Shown one piece after another: positions 14,059 to 20,673 of a stretch of DNA of 20,673 bases. Both the position numbers and the translations under genes were made by a program. Within the stretch, counting starts at the first letter, position 1. Each line of letters begins with the position of its first letter. Source of the DNA: an uncultured Lachnospiraceae bacterium (lineage in GTDB: Bacteria; Bacillota; Clostridia; Lachnospirales; Lachnospiraceae); contig CABUAW010000043.1 of assembly GCA_902489645.1 (NCBI GenBank), forward strand, positions 1-20,673, in the 5' to 3' direction. The notes under the pieces were generated by a model. The model was given only the letters and a program-made list of their open reading frames with translations, was not told the origin of the DNA and did not search any database.

Positions 14059-14104
14059 CAAAATTCTGACATAGAGATATGATATTGATATCAAAATGAT
14101 ATCA
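14055..14104 (+). promoter_or_regulatory. Sigma-A promoter with twin TGATATCA operator, before the SPFH gene
   Basis: TTGACA (14055-14060) overlaps the preceding TGA stop, and TATGAT (14078-14083) follows after 17 bp. Two exact copies of the 8-bp palindrome TGATATCA (14086-14093 and 14097-14104) lie 11 bp apart just after the -10, over the likely transcription start. Equal-phase palindromes about one helical turn apart are typical of operators for dimeric repressors that bind cooperatively. The ribbon-helix-helix protein encoded at 15165 is a candidate ligand; this is inference. Confidence 0.7.
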
Positions 14105-14123
14105 GAATCGAGGAGGAAGTATT

Positions 14124-15134
14124 ATGAAGACGGAAAACAAAAATATTGAAGAAAAAATTCTTCATCCGGTCAATGGCGTTGTGATGCTTATTGTTAATTT
14201 CATTTTATTGGCGGCGTTTGGGTTTCTGTTGGCATTTGGTATCCGCCAGGGAGTGGATGACCATGTTATACCGGCCGTTATTATGATTGTTGTATCCTGT
14301 GTCGGCATGATTGTTATGTGTATGGCTTTTGGAGGATTGAAAACCGTGCGGCCGAATGAGGCCCTTGTTCTGACTTTGTTCGGGGCTTATTACGGAACAA
14401 TTCGTAAATCCGGGTTTTATTTTGTCAATCCTTTCAGTGAGTCGAACAGTCCGGTCTATGAGAAGGCCAGAAGCGCGGCCATAAAAACGGCAAAGTCGAA
14501 GTCAAACGATATGGAAATCGTATCGATTTCGACACGAAAACGGGTATCCTTAAAGAGTAATACACTGAAAAATGAAAAACAAAAGGTGAATGACGGTATG
14601 GGTAATCCGATTGTTATCGGCACCAATGTCATCTGGAGGGTTGAAAATCCGACAAAGGCCGTCTTTAATGTGGAGGATTATACGGAATTTATTTCCATTC
14701 AAACCGATTCCACCGTGCGAAATGTCGCCCGTCTGTATCCGTATGATGTGATTGACGAAGAAAATGACGAAAGTGAAAAAACGCTGCGGGGCAGCGTCCA
14801 GGAAATTGCAGACCGGATGCAGGCGGCCCTGCAGGAACGGGTGAATATAGCGGGTATTGTCATTGAGGACGTGAAGATTACCAATCTGGCTTATTCGGAA
14901 GAGATTGCGGCGGCGATGCTCCAGCGGCAGCAGGCCACGGCGATTATCGCAGCCCGGCAGAAAATTGTGGACGGCGCGGTTGGAATGGTAAAAATGGCCA
15001 TTGATAAGCTGGGAGACGAGGAGATTGTCCTTTTGGACGAAGAACGGAAAGCGGCCATGGTAAGCAACCTGCTTGTGGTTCTCTGTTCCGGAAAAGATAC
15101 GCAGCCTATTGTCAACAGCGGAAGTATATATTAA
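14124..15134 (+). CDS. SPFH/Band 7 domain membrane protein
   Basis: This 336-residue protein has two close membrane segments (about 18-40 and 48-70), then the SPFH core: a KTVRPNEALVLTLFGAYYGTIRKSGFYFVNPF-like opening (from residue 74), an IVIGTNVIWRVENPTKAVFNVEDY strand-turn segment, and the helical DVKITNLAYSEEIAAAMLQRQQA segment. Family members (stomatin, flotillin, HflK/C relatives) form ring-like membrane assemblies. The role in this subfamily is not known to me. The start ATG 14124 has GAGGAGG upstream. It is followed after 30 bases by a ribbon-helix-helix gene, a pairing I associate with gut Firmicutes. No NfeD-type partner is present. Confidence 0.9.
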   Translation: MKTENKNIEEKILHPVNGVVMLIVNFILLAAFGFLLAFGIRQGVDDHVIPAVIMIVVSCVGMIVMCMAFGGLKTVRPNEALVLTLFGAYYGTIRKSGFYFVNPFSESNSPVYEKARSAAIKTAKSKSNDMEIVSISTRKRVSLKSNTLKNEKQKVNDGMGNPIVIGTNVIWRVENPTKAVFNVEDYTEFISIQTDSTVRNVARLYPYDVIDEENDESEKTLRGSVQEIADRMQAALQERVNIAGIVIEDVKITNLAYSEEIAAAMLQRQQATAIIAARQKIVDGAVGMVKMAIDKLGDEEIVLLDEERKAAMVSNLLVVLCSGKDTQPIVNSGSIY

Positions 15135-15164
15135 ACTCTAAATTATAGAGAGGGAGGCGGAGCC

Positions 15165-15440
15165 GTGGAAAAAAATCATTTAGATGAACATTTAGATGAA
15201 AAAGAAGAAAAGCTTCGGGCACGTCTGGAAAAACTGGATTCCCTTGAGAAAGAAATCAAGGCGCGGGAGAAAGCTATAAAAGCGAGAGAAAGCGCCAGAA
15301 AACAGGTGCTGCTTCGGCTGCCCCAGGGACTTTGGGAAGATATTTCTCAGTGGGCTAACGACGACTTCCGCTCGATTAATGGACAGATTGAATATTTGCT
15401 GACAGAGGCGGTGAAGAACCGTAAGAAGGGAAAGGGATGA
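15165..15440 (+). CDS. Small coiled-coil plus ribbon-helix-helix (Arc-like) DNA-binding protein
   Basis: This 91-residue protein begins with a highly charged, heptad-like coiled coil (residues 5-45, Glu/Lys/Arg/Leu). It continues with an Arc/MetJ-type ribbon-helix-helix: strand KQVLLRLP (46-53), helix LWEDISQWANDD, turn SING (70-73) and helix QIEYLLTEAVKN. Arc-type proteins bind palindromic operators as dimers of dimers through the beta ribbon. The start is GTG 15165 behind GGGAGG. It lies between the SPFH gene (30-base gap) and deoC (4-base gap), so it is probably on the same transcript as both. It may repress the operon through the twin TGATATCA sites. Alternatively, the coiled coil may tether it to the SPFH protein. 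Domain assignment is firm and the role is inferred. Confidence 0.85.
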   Translation: MEKNHLDEHLDEKEEKLRARLEKLDSLEKEIKAREKAIKARESARKQVLLRLPQGLWEDISQWANDDFRSINGQIEYLLTEAVKNRKKGKG

Positions 15441-15444
15441 TTGG

Positions 15445-16110
15445 ATGGAACATAAATTAACGGAAAAAGAAATTTTATCAAAGGTAGACCATACATTATT
15501 AACACAGACGGCTACCTGGGATGAAATTAAAGCGTTATGCGATGATGCGATAGCGTATGGTACGGCCTCGGTTTGTATACCGCCCAATTTCGTTAAGCTG
15601 GCAAAGACTTACGTCGGCGCTCAGATGAAAATCTGTACGGTTATCGGTTTTCCAAACGGATATTCGGCGCCGGAGGTTAAGCTGTTCGAGACGCAGCAGG
15701 CGTTGAAGGACGGTGCGGACGAAATTGATATGGTCATATCTATCGGTACGGTGAAAGAGGGAAAATATGACAGAGTGCTTAAAGAAATACGGGATATTAA
15801 ATCGGTCTGCGGCGGTCGTATTTTGAAGGTGATTATTGAAACCTGCTTTCTGACCGAAGAGGAAAAAATCCATCTTTGCCATGTTGTCACGGAGGCCGGC
15901 GCGGACTATATCAAGACGTCAACCGGATTCGGCGGCGGCGGCGCGACCTTTGCCGACGTGAAGCTTTTTGCGGAAAATATCGGACCGGGCGTCCGGATTA
16001 AAGCGGCCGGGGGTATTTCTTCCATGGAGGATGCGGAAAAATTTATTGAATTGGGCGCTTCAAGACTTGGAACCAGCCGGATTGTGAAGATTGTCAAAGG
16101 GGAGATGTGA
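15445..16110 (+). CDS. deoC: Deoxyribose-phosphate aldolase
   Basis: This 221-residue class I aldolase cleaves 2-deoxyribose 5-phosphate to acetaldehyde and glyceraldehyde 3-phosphate in deoxynucleoside catabolism. Catalytic residues fit the family: Asp95 in EIDMVI, Lys128 in LKVIIE, Schiff-base Lys157 in YIKTSTGF, and Lys186 in RIKAAGG. The N-terminal VDHTLL is also conserved. The length is standard. The start is ATG 15445 with AAAGGGA upstream, only 4 bases after the ribbon-helix-helix gene. It opens a block with cdd (1-base gap) and deoB that together turn cytidine-type nucleosides and deoxyribose 1-phosphate into central metabolites. No nucleoside phosphorylase or transporter is in the block. 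Confidence 0.95.
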   Translation: MEHKLTEKEILSKVDHTLLTQTATWDEIKALCDDAIAYGTASVCIPPNFVKLAKTYVGAQMKICTVIGFPNGYSAPEVKLFETQQALKDGADEIDMVISIGTVKEGKYDRVLKEIRDIKSVCGGRILKVIIETCFLTEEEKIHLCHVVTEAGADYIKTSTGFGGGGATFADVKLFAENIGPGVRIKAAGGISSMEDAEKFIELGASRLGTSRIVKIVKGEM

Positions 16111-16111
16111 C

Positions 16112-16582
16112 ATGTGGGAGGAACTCATTCGGATAGCCATTGCCCAGTTGGATTATGCCTACACGCCCTATTCGGAGTTTAAAGTCGGTGCAGCTCTTTT
16201 AAGTAAAGACGGACAGATTTTTACAGGATGTAATATAGAAAATTCCGCGTATGGACCGAGTAATTGTGCGGAGCGCACGGCGATTTTCAAGGCAGTCAGC
16301 GAAGGCGTCCGGGATTTTAAGGCGATTGCTATCGTCGGGGGAAAACATGGAGAACTCCGGGACTATTGCGCACCCTGCGGCGTATGCCGTCAGGTGATGA
16401 TGGAATTTTGTGAACCGGATGAATTTCAGATTATTATGGCAAAAAGTCCGAAAGACTATCGGGTGTGTACGCTGGCCGAATTGCTGCCGCTGGCTTTCTC
16501 GCCGAAGATGCTGGCGGCAGGCCCGGCGGCGCCTACAGCGCCTGAAACGGACCGGAATAGGGTGGAGGTGGAACAGGCATGA
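16112..16582 (+). CDS. cdd: Cytidine deaminase
   Basis: This 156-residue enzyme deaminates cytidine and deoxycytidine to uridine and deoxyuridine. Zinc is bound by Cys52 and by Cys89 and Cys92 (CAPCGVC), with the proton-shuttle Glu54 in NCAER. TGCNIENSAYGPS is the nucleoside-binding segment, and the Cys-type first zinc ligand marks the small tetrameric class. The usual C-terminus LLPLAFSP is followed by an extra tail of about 25 residues rich in Pro/Ala and then charged, which is unusual since family members are about 130-140 residues. ATG 16112 is chosen because AAAGGGGAG precedes it. The stop overlaps the deoB ATG by 4 bases, so the tail may have grown by read-through to keep coupling. Confidence 0.93.
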   Translation: MWEELIRIAIAQLDYAYTPYSEFKVGAALLSKDGQIFTGCNIENSAYGPSNCAERTAIFKAVSEGVRDFKAIAIVGGKHGELRDYCAPCGVCRQVMMEFCEPDEFQIIMAKSPKDYRVCTLAELLPLAFSPKMLAAGPAAPTAPETDRNRVEVEQA

Positions 16583-17769
16583 AAAAGTTTAAGCGAGTGT
16601 TTTTAATCGTTATTGATTCTCTGGGAATCGGAGAGATGCCGGATGCGGCGGACTATGGCGATGTGGGCGCCGATACCCTCGGACATATATCTGACCGCGC
16701 CGATAGTTTTGATATTCCCAATCTTCAAAAACTTGGGATGGCGAATCTGAAACAATTGAAACAGGTTGAAGCGATGGCGAGGCCGGAGGGCTATTATGCG
16801 GCGCTTCGTGAAGCCAGCGCCAGCAAGGATACGATGACCGGACACTGGGAAATGATGGGTTTAAAGGTGACGACACCTTTTAAAACCTTTACGGAGAATG
16901 GATTTCCGGAGGATTTAATTGCCGAACTGGAACGGCGGACAGGGCATAAAGTAATTGGAAATAAAAGCGCCAGCGGCACGGTGATTCTGGACGAATTGGG
17001 CGAAGAGGAAATCGCCACGGGAAATATGATTGTCTACACTTCTGCGGATTCGGTACTCCAGATTTGCGGTAATGAAGAGACCTTTGATTTAAAGGAGCTG
17101 TATCGGTGCTGTGAGATTGCCAGAGAGCTGACCATGCGGGAAGAATGGAAGGTCGGCCGGGTTATCGCGCGGCCTTATGTCGGTAAGAAACGGGGCGAAT
17201 TTAAACGTACAAGCAACCGCCATGATTATGCCCTGAAACCTTTCGGGCCGACGGCGCTGAACGTTCTGAAAGATAGTGGACTGGATGTCATTGCCGTAGG
17301 TAAGATTAATGATATTTTTGCCGGGGAAGGCATTACCCGGGCAGAACGTTCAAAATCTTCCGTGCATGGCATGGAACAGACAATTGACATCGCCGGGGAG
17401 GCTTTTGAAGGGCTTTGTTTTGTGAATCTGGTAGACTTTGATGCGCTTTGGGGACATCGGAGAAATCCGCAGGGTTACAGAGAGGAGCTGGAGCGGTTTG
17501 ACGTAAAGCTGGGAGAGCTTCTGGAAAAGCTTTCGGACAGCGATTTACTTATGATTACGGCCGACCATGGGAACGACCCAACCTACAGAGGTACGGACCA
17601 TACCCGGGAAAAGGTGCCGCTGCTCCTTTATTCACCGGCTTTCGATGGCAGCGGTTCGCTGGGTGAACTGGATACCTTTGCCGTTATCGGAGCGACGATT
17701 GTGGATAATTTTGGTGTTTCTATGCCGGAGAAAACGATTGGATATTCTATAGCGGAACGATTAAACTAG
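16579..17769 (+). CDS. deoB: Phosphopentomutase
   Basis: This 396-residue, manganese-dependent alkaline-phosphatase-superfamily mutase interconverts (deoxy)ribose 1-phosphate and 5-phosphate, feeding DeoC. The metal and phosphate site motifs are VFLIVIDSLGIGEMPD (Asp13), SASKDTMTGHWEMMG around the phospho-threonine, KINDIFAGEGIT, NLVDFDALWGHRRNPQGY and ITADHGNDPTYRGTDHTREKVP with the Asp/His ligands. Length and motif order are standard for DeoB. The start ATG overlaps the cdd stop (ATGA), with GGAGGTGG upstream inside cdd. It is the last enzyme of the salvage block, 48 bases before the CmpB-type gene. Confidence 0.95.
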   Translation: MKKFKRVFLIVIDSLGIGEMPDAADYGDVGADTLGHISDRADSFDIPNLQKLGMANLKQLKQVEAMARPEGYYAALREASASKDTMTGHWEMMGLKVTTPFKTFTENGFPEDLIAELERRTGHKVIGNKSASGTVILDELGEEEIATGNMIVYTSADSVLQICGNEETFDLKELYRCCEIARELTMREEWKVGRVIARPYVGKKRGEFKRTSNRHDYALKPFGPTALNVLKDSGLDVIAVGKINDIFAGEGITRAERSKSSVHGMEQTIDIAGEAFEGLCFVNLVDFDALWGHRRNPQGYREELERFDVKLGELLEKLSDSDLLMITADHGNDPTYRGTDHTREKVPLLLYSPAFDGSGSLGELDTFAVIGATIVDNFGVSMPEKTIGYSIAERLN

Positions 17770-17817
17770 AAGTAATATACATCAGATGAAGCATCGGGGA
17801 AGGAGAGAAAAAGGCTT

Positions 17818-19134
17818 ATGCACCAGGAGCTTTACTTACATTTTGCCTTCTTTTTTATCTATTCCTTTTTAGGGTGGGTGACAGAAGAGCTTTTTGCGGC
17901 TTTTAAATACGGACGATTTGTCAACCGGGGATTTTTGAATGGGCCGATGTGTCCGGTTTATGGCATCAGTATGTTTGTTATATTCAATGTGTTGTCCGAT
18001 TACAGCCTGCAGCCTTTTTGGCAGTTTATCGGGGCAATCGGAATTGTGACTGTGATTGAATACGTCACCGGAGCATTTCTCAGAAAAGTCACCGGGCGGC
18101 GTTTCTGGGATTACCGGGATATGCCCTGTAATCTAAATGGATACATTTGTCTCAGATATTCGATTTTTTGGGGGATTCTTGCGGTAACTGCCATGTGGCT
18201 TGTTCAGCCGCCCATTTATATTTTACTGCTGCTTTTGCCAAAGCAGATATTGAAGGTTGTTTTGTGTTCGGTCGGAATTGTATTTGCGATTGACCTCATT
18301 GTCACGCTGGCGGCGGCCCTGCATCTGAACCTGAAAGGCGGAATGGCCGAAAATGTTGCCAGTCAGGCAAATCAGGTACGTAAAAATATGGGCAAACGGA
18401 TTTTTATGGCCGTTCAGCGCCGTATGTATACGTCTTTTCCTGAATTGAGAAGTCAAAAACCTTCGGAAGAAAATGGTTTTGGTCAGGTCAGCGGCCGGAC
18501 ATTCGCACAGGGCCTGTGTTTGGAAAAATTGATTTGGATGTTTTTTATCAGCGGTGTTGCGGGAGATATTGTGGAAACTATTTTTATGTGGGCGACGACG
18601 GGACGCGTCATGAGCCGGAGCAGTTTTATTTACATACCTTTCAGTATCGTCTGGGGAGCCGGAGGGGCTTTGGGTGTGGGCCTTCTGGAACCGGTGAAAA
18701 AGAGCAGAATCCGCATTTTCCTTGGCGGCTTCTTCTTTGGCGGCGTATTTGAATATTCCTGTTCGGTGCTTGCCGAATTTCTCTTCGGAACGACATTCTG
18801 GGACTACAGCCATCTTCCGTTTAATTTGAATGGCCGGATTAACCTGCTGTTCTGCGGCTTCTGGGGGATTGCCGCCCTTGTGCTTATTCGTCTTGTCTAT
18901 CCGGTCGTCAGTCGGTGGATTGAGAAAATACCTCTGATTTCCGGAACGATTCTGACATGGATACTTCTGGTGATAATGGTTCTTAATGCATTGGTGGCCT
19001 CTATGGCCATTCCCCGCTATGTTCAGCGTCAGGCCGGGATACCGCCCCGGAGCGTTGTCGGTGAATTTCTGGATAGCCAGTATCCGGACGCAATGGTAGA
19101 AAATGTTTATCCGTATATGAAAATTGTAAAATGA
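17818..19134 (+). CDS. Duplicated CmpB-type putative ABC transporter permease (PF06541-like)
   Basis: This 438-residue protein with about ten to twelve membrane segments is made of two related halves. The first has FFFIYSFLGWVTEELFAA, RGFLNGPMCPVYG and, at 96-108, FWDYRDMPCNLNG. The second has FISGVAGDIVETIFMW, SSFIYIPFSIVWG and, at 327-339, FWDYSHLPFNLNG followed by FWGIAAL. FWDY...P.NLNG is the hallmark of the CmpB/type-IV ABC-transporter-like family (about 150-250 residues as single units). Despite the database name, no ATPase partner is present here and no transported substrate is known to me. The linker between the halves (about 185-230) is basic and soluble. The start ATG 17818 has AAGGAGAG. 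It closes the transcript that ends at 19141-19183. Confidence 0.83.
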   Translation: MHQELYLHFAFFFIYSFLGWVTEELFAAFKYGRFVNRGFLNGPMCPVYGISMFVIFNVLSDYSLQPFWQFIGAIGIVTVIEYVTGAFLRKVTGRRFWDYRDMPCNLNGYICLRYSIFWGILAVTAMWLVQPPIYILLLLLPKQILKVVLCSVGIVFAIDLIVTLAAALHLNLKGGMAENVASQANQVRKNMGKRIFMAVQRRMYTSFPELRSQKPSEENGFGQVSGRTFAQGLCLEKLIWMFFISGVAGDIVETIFMWATTGRVMSRSSFIYIPFSIVWGAGGALGVGLLEPVKKSRIRIFLGGFFFGGVFEYSCSVLAEFLFGTTFWDYSHLPFNLNGRINLLFCGFWGIAALVLIRLVYPVVSRWIEKIPLISGTILTWILLVIMVLNALVASMAIPRYVQRQAGIPPRSVVGEFLDSQYPDAMVENVYPYMKIVK

Positions 19135-19140
19135 AAAAAT

Positions 19141-19183
19141 AAAAAGCCTGGCCAGGAAACGGCGTTTCCCAGTCAGGCTTTTT
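19141..19183. terminator. Bidirectional rho-independent terminator between convergent genes
   Basis: AAAAAGCCTG (19141-19150) pairs with CAGGCTTTTT (19174-19183). An inner stem GGAAAC/GTTTCC (19155-19160 with 19164-19169) and a 3-base loop complete a nearly continuous hairpin with a few central mismatches. A-run and T-run on either side let it work for the plus-strand CmpB gene and the minus-strand sigma-54 activator. Confidence 0.9.
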
Positions 19184-19217
19184 GTTTGGGCGGAAGCGAA
19201 CCGCCCGTCAAGAAAAT

Positions 19218-20639
19218 TTATTTTTGGTAATCCTTTGGATTCAGACCAAGTCTTTCAAGTTTTTTGTAGATTCCGGAAATGTGGAGGCCGGTAACGGCGG
19301 AGATATTTGCTACATTTCCCCGCATTTCTTCCAATGCCTTTTTGAAGTAGGCCGTTTCATATTTTTGTTTAAATTCTTTATAAGGAATAATCTCATCATA
19401 ATATTGGGAAAGAGTGTTTTCAAATAAAGGGACTTTTTCTGCGGGAACATGATTATCGGGCGGTTGTATAATCTGGATAGTGTTGTGCAGGGCGTTGCCA
19501 TCGGTGATGACATAACGCTGGATGACATTTTTCAGTTCACGTACATTTCCCGGCCAGGAATATGCATTAATTGCACTCATGTATTTTGGGGCCATTTGAA
19601 TATTTTTTCCATATTTTGTGTTATATTTTTGCAAAAAGAAATTTACAAGGGGTTCAATATCGCCCGGGCGCTGTCTTAAAGGAAGCATGGTGAGGGGCAA
19701 AATGTTAAGCCTGTAATATAAATCTTCACGGAAGGTTCCTTCTTTAACCATATCCATTAAATTACGGTTCGTGGCGGCAATGATGCGTACATTCAGACGT
19801 TTGGTTTCTTTGCCGCCGATTTTGCGGATTTCCCCGGTTTCCAGTACACGGAGCAATTTTGGCTGAAGCTGGGGTGATAATTCTCCTATCTCATCTAAAA
19901 ACAGAGTGCCGTTGTTGGCCAATTCAAATAATCCCATTTTACCGCTTTTGTTGGCTCCGGTAAAAGCGCCCTTCTCATAACCGAATATTTCGGATTCCAT
20001 TAAAGATTCGGGAATTGTCGCACAGTTGACCGGGACAAATATTTCATTACTTCGGTTACTGTTGGAGTGAATATGTTTCGCAAGAACTTCTTTGCCCGTG
20101 CCGGATTCCCCGTAAATGATAACATGAGTATCAATTTTAGAAATCTGCAGAGCAAAATCAAAGGTATTTTTGCTGTGAGGGTCTACGGCGATGTAGGAAG
20201 GCATATCGCGGGTGTTAATAATCGTGTTCAGTAATTTGCGCATATATTTACTGTTTTCTTCCATATAGGTCATGTATTCCGAAGAGAAAGATTCGCTTTG
20301 GCTGAAAGCGATAACCCGGACTAATTCGCCGGATTCATCAAAAATTGGCGTGGAATACGCGTAAATTCCGCGGTTCGGGTCCTGATTAATAAGAAGGTAA
20401 GTCATTTGGGGCTTTTTGGATTCCAGACATCGTATAAGACTGCTTTCACTGAAGACGCCTCTTTCCATCATTTCATAGGCGGTAGTGCCAATAATTTCAT
20501 CTCTGGATAAATTTGTTAATTTACAGGTTCCCCTGGAACACAAAAGAATTTTCCCGGTGTTATCAATAATCAGGATACTGCCTTCATAGTTTTCCAAAAT
20601 ATCTCTGTAATATACTAAGTCATCTTCGGGCAATTTCAT
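19218..20639 (-). CDS. PAS-domain sigma-54-dependent transcriptional activator (Fis-type HTH)
   Basis: This 473-residue enhancer-binding protein has an N-terminal PAS-like sensor (about 10-115), a short helical linker, and a sigma-54-interacting AAA+ domain. That domain has Walker A GESGTGKE (177-184), the sigma-54 contact loop GAFTGA (224-229), Walker B LFLDE (246-250) and the sensor segment RIIAATNRNL. A C-terminal Fis-type helix-turn-helix follows (GNVANISAVTGLHISGIYKKL). It drives open-complex formation at -24/-12 promoters in response to the PAS signal. All motifs needed for activity are intact. The start ATG 20639 has only a weak AGAAGTG site. The region upstream is cut by the window edge, so its usual target, a neighbouring metabolic operon, is not visible. 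No convincing TGGCAC-N5-TTGC site was noticed in the window. Confidence 0.92.
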   Translation of the reverse strand: MKLPEDDLVYYRDILENYEGSILIIDNTGKILLCSRGTCKLTNLSRDEIIGTTAYEMMERGVFSESSLIRCLESKKPQMTYLLINQDPNRGIYAYSTPIFDESGELVRVIAFSQSESFSSEYMTYMEENSKYMRKLLNTIINTRDMPSYIAVDPHSKNTFDFALQISKIDTHVIIYGESGTGKEVLAKHIHSNSNRSNEIFVPVNCATIPESLMESEIFGYEKGAFTGANKSGKMGLFELANNGTLFLDEIGELSPQLQPKLLRVLETGEIRKIGGKETKRLNVRIIAATNRNLMDMVKEGTFREDLYYRLNILPLTMLPLRQRPGDIEPLVNFFLQKYNTKYGKNIQMAPKYMSAINAYSWPGNVRELKNVIQRYVITDGNALHNTIQIIQPPDNHVPAEKVPLFENTLSQYYDEIIPYKEFKQKYETAYFKKALEEMRGNVANISAVTGLHISGIYKKLERLGLNPKDYQK

Positions 20640-20673
20640 AGGAACACTTCTTTCTAAAAAAATATAATTCTAT

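Noticed and set aside
18223..18813. Open frame of 196 codons on the minus strand
   Set aside because: It is antisense to the duplicated CmpB gene, basic and Gln/His-rich, with no domain and no start signal.

Overview
The window looks like the chromosome of a spore-forming, moderate-GC Firmicute of the Clostridia, most likely Lachnospiraceae. This rests on the cotJ spore-coat operon, strong AGGAGG ribosome sites with some TTG and GTG starts, an OmpR-type two-component system coupled to an ABC exporter, and a Tn1549/CTn-like conjugative module. No rRNA, tRNA or CRISPR array was seen.

Region 1 (1 to about 2086, all minus strand) is one end of an integrative conjugative element. From the element end inwards it holds repeat-rich DNA, a replication initiator (DUF6017 type), a DUF5348 protein, a terminator, a PcfB/DUF3801 protein and the first codons of a probable VirD4-type coupling ATPase. 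The element ends inside the spore-coat gene cotJC, which is cut to 140 codons. The rest of cotJC should lie beyond the other end of the element, outside the window.

Region 2 (about 2070-3943, minus) is host DNA: a YegS/BmrU-type lipid kinase followed by cotJA, cotJB and the truncated cotJC. A sigma-E-like -10 sequence precedes cotJA.

Region 3 (4003-8214, plus) has an aspartokinase with a clear sigma-A promoter, a 33-residue unannotated small protein, and a polar amino-acid ABC importer (lipoprotein, permease, ATPase). Hairpins separate or end these units.

Region 4 (8228-14058, plus) is a tightly overlapping signalling and export unit: response regulator, histidine kinase, ABC ATPase, a permease fused to an M1-like zinc peptidase domain, and a second permease. 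The same 11-base box lies in front of both the regulator gene and the ABC genes, which suggests that the regulator controls both.

Region 5 (14055-19183, plus) starts at a promoter embedded in the previous stop codon and overlaid by two TGATATCA palindromes. It encodes an SPFH membrane protein, a small coiled-coil plus ribbon-helix-helix protein, a nucleoside salvage set (deoC, cdd, deoB) and a duplicated CmpB-type membrane protein, and ends at a strong bidirectional terminator.

Region 6 (19218-20639, minus) is a PAS, AAA+ and Fis-type sigma-54 activator whose target genes are probably outside the window.

The most unusual points are the element inside cotJC (possibly a developmentally excised intervening element), the peptidase-permease fusion in a two-component-controlled exporter, and the SPFH/RHH pair with a twin-palindrome operator linked to nucleoside salvage.
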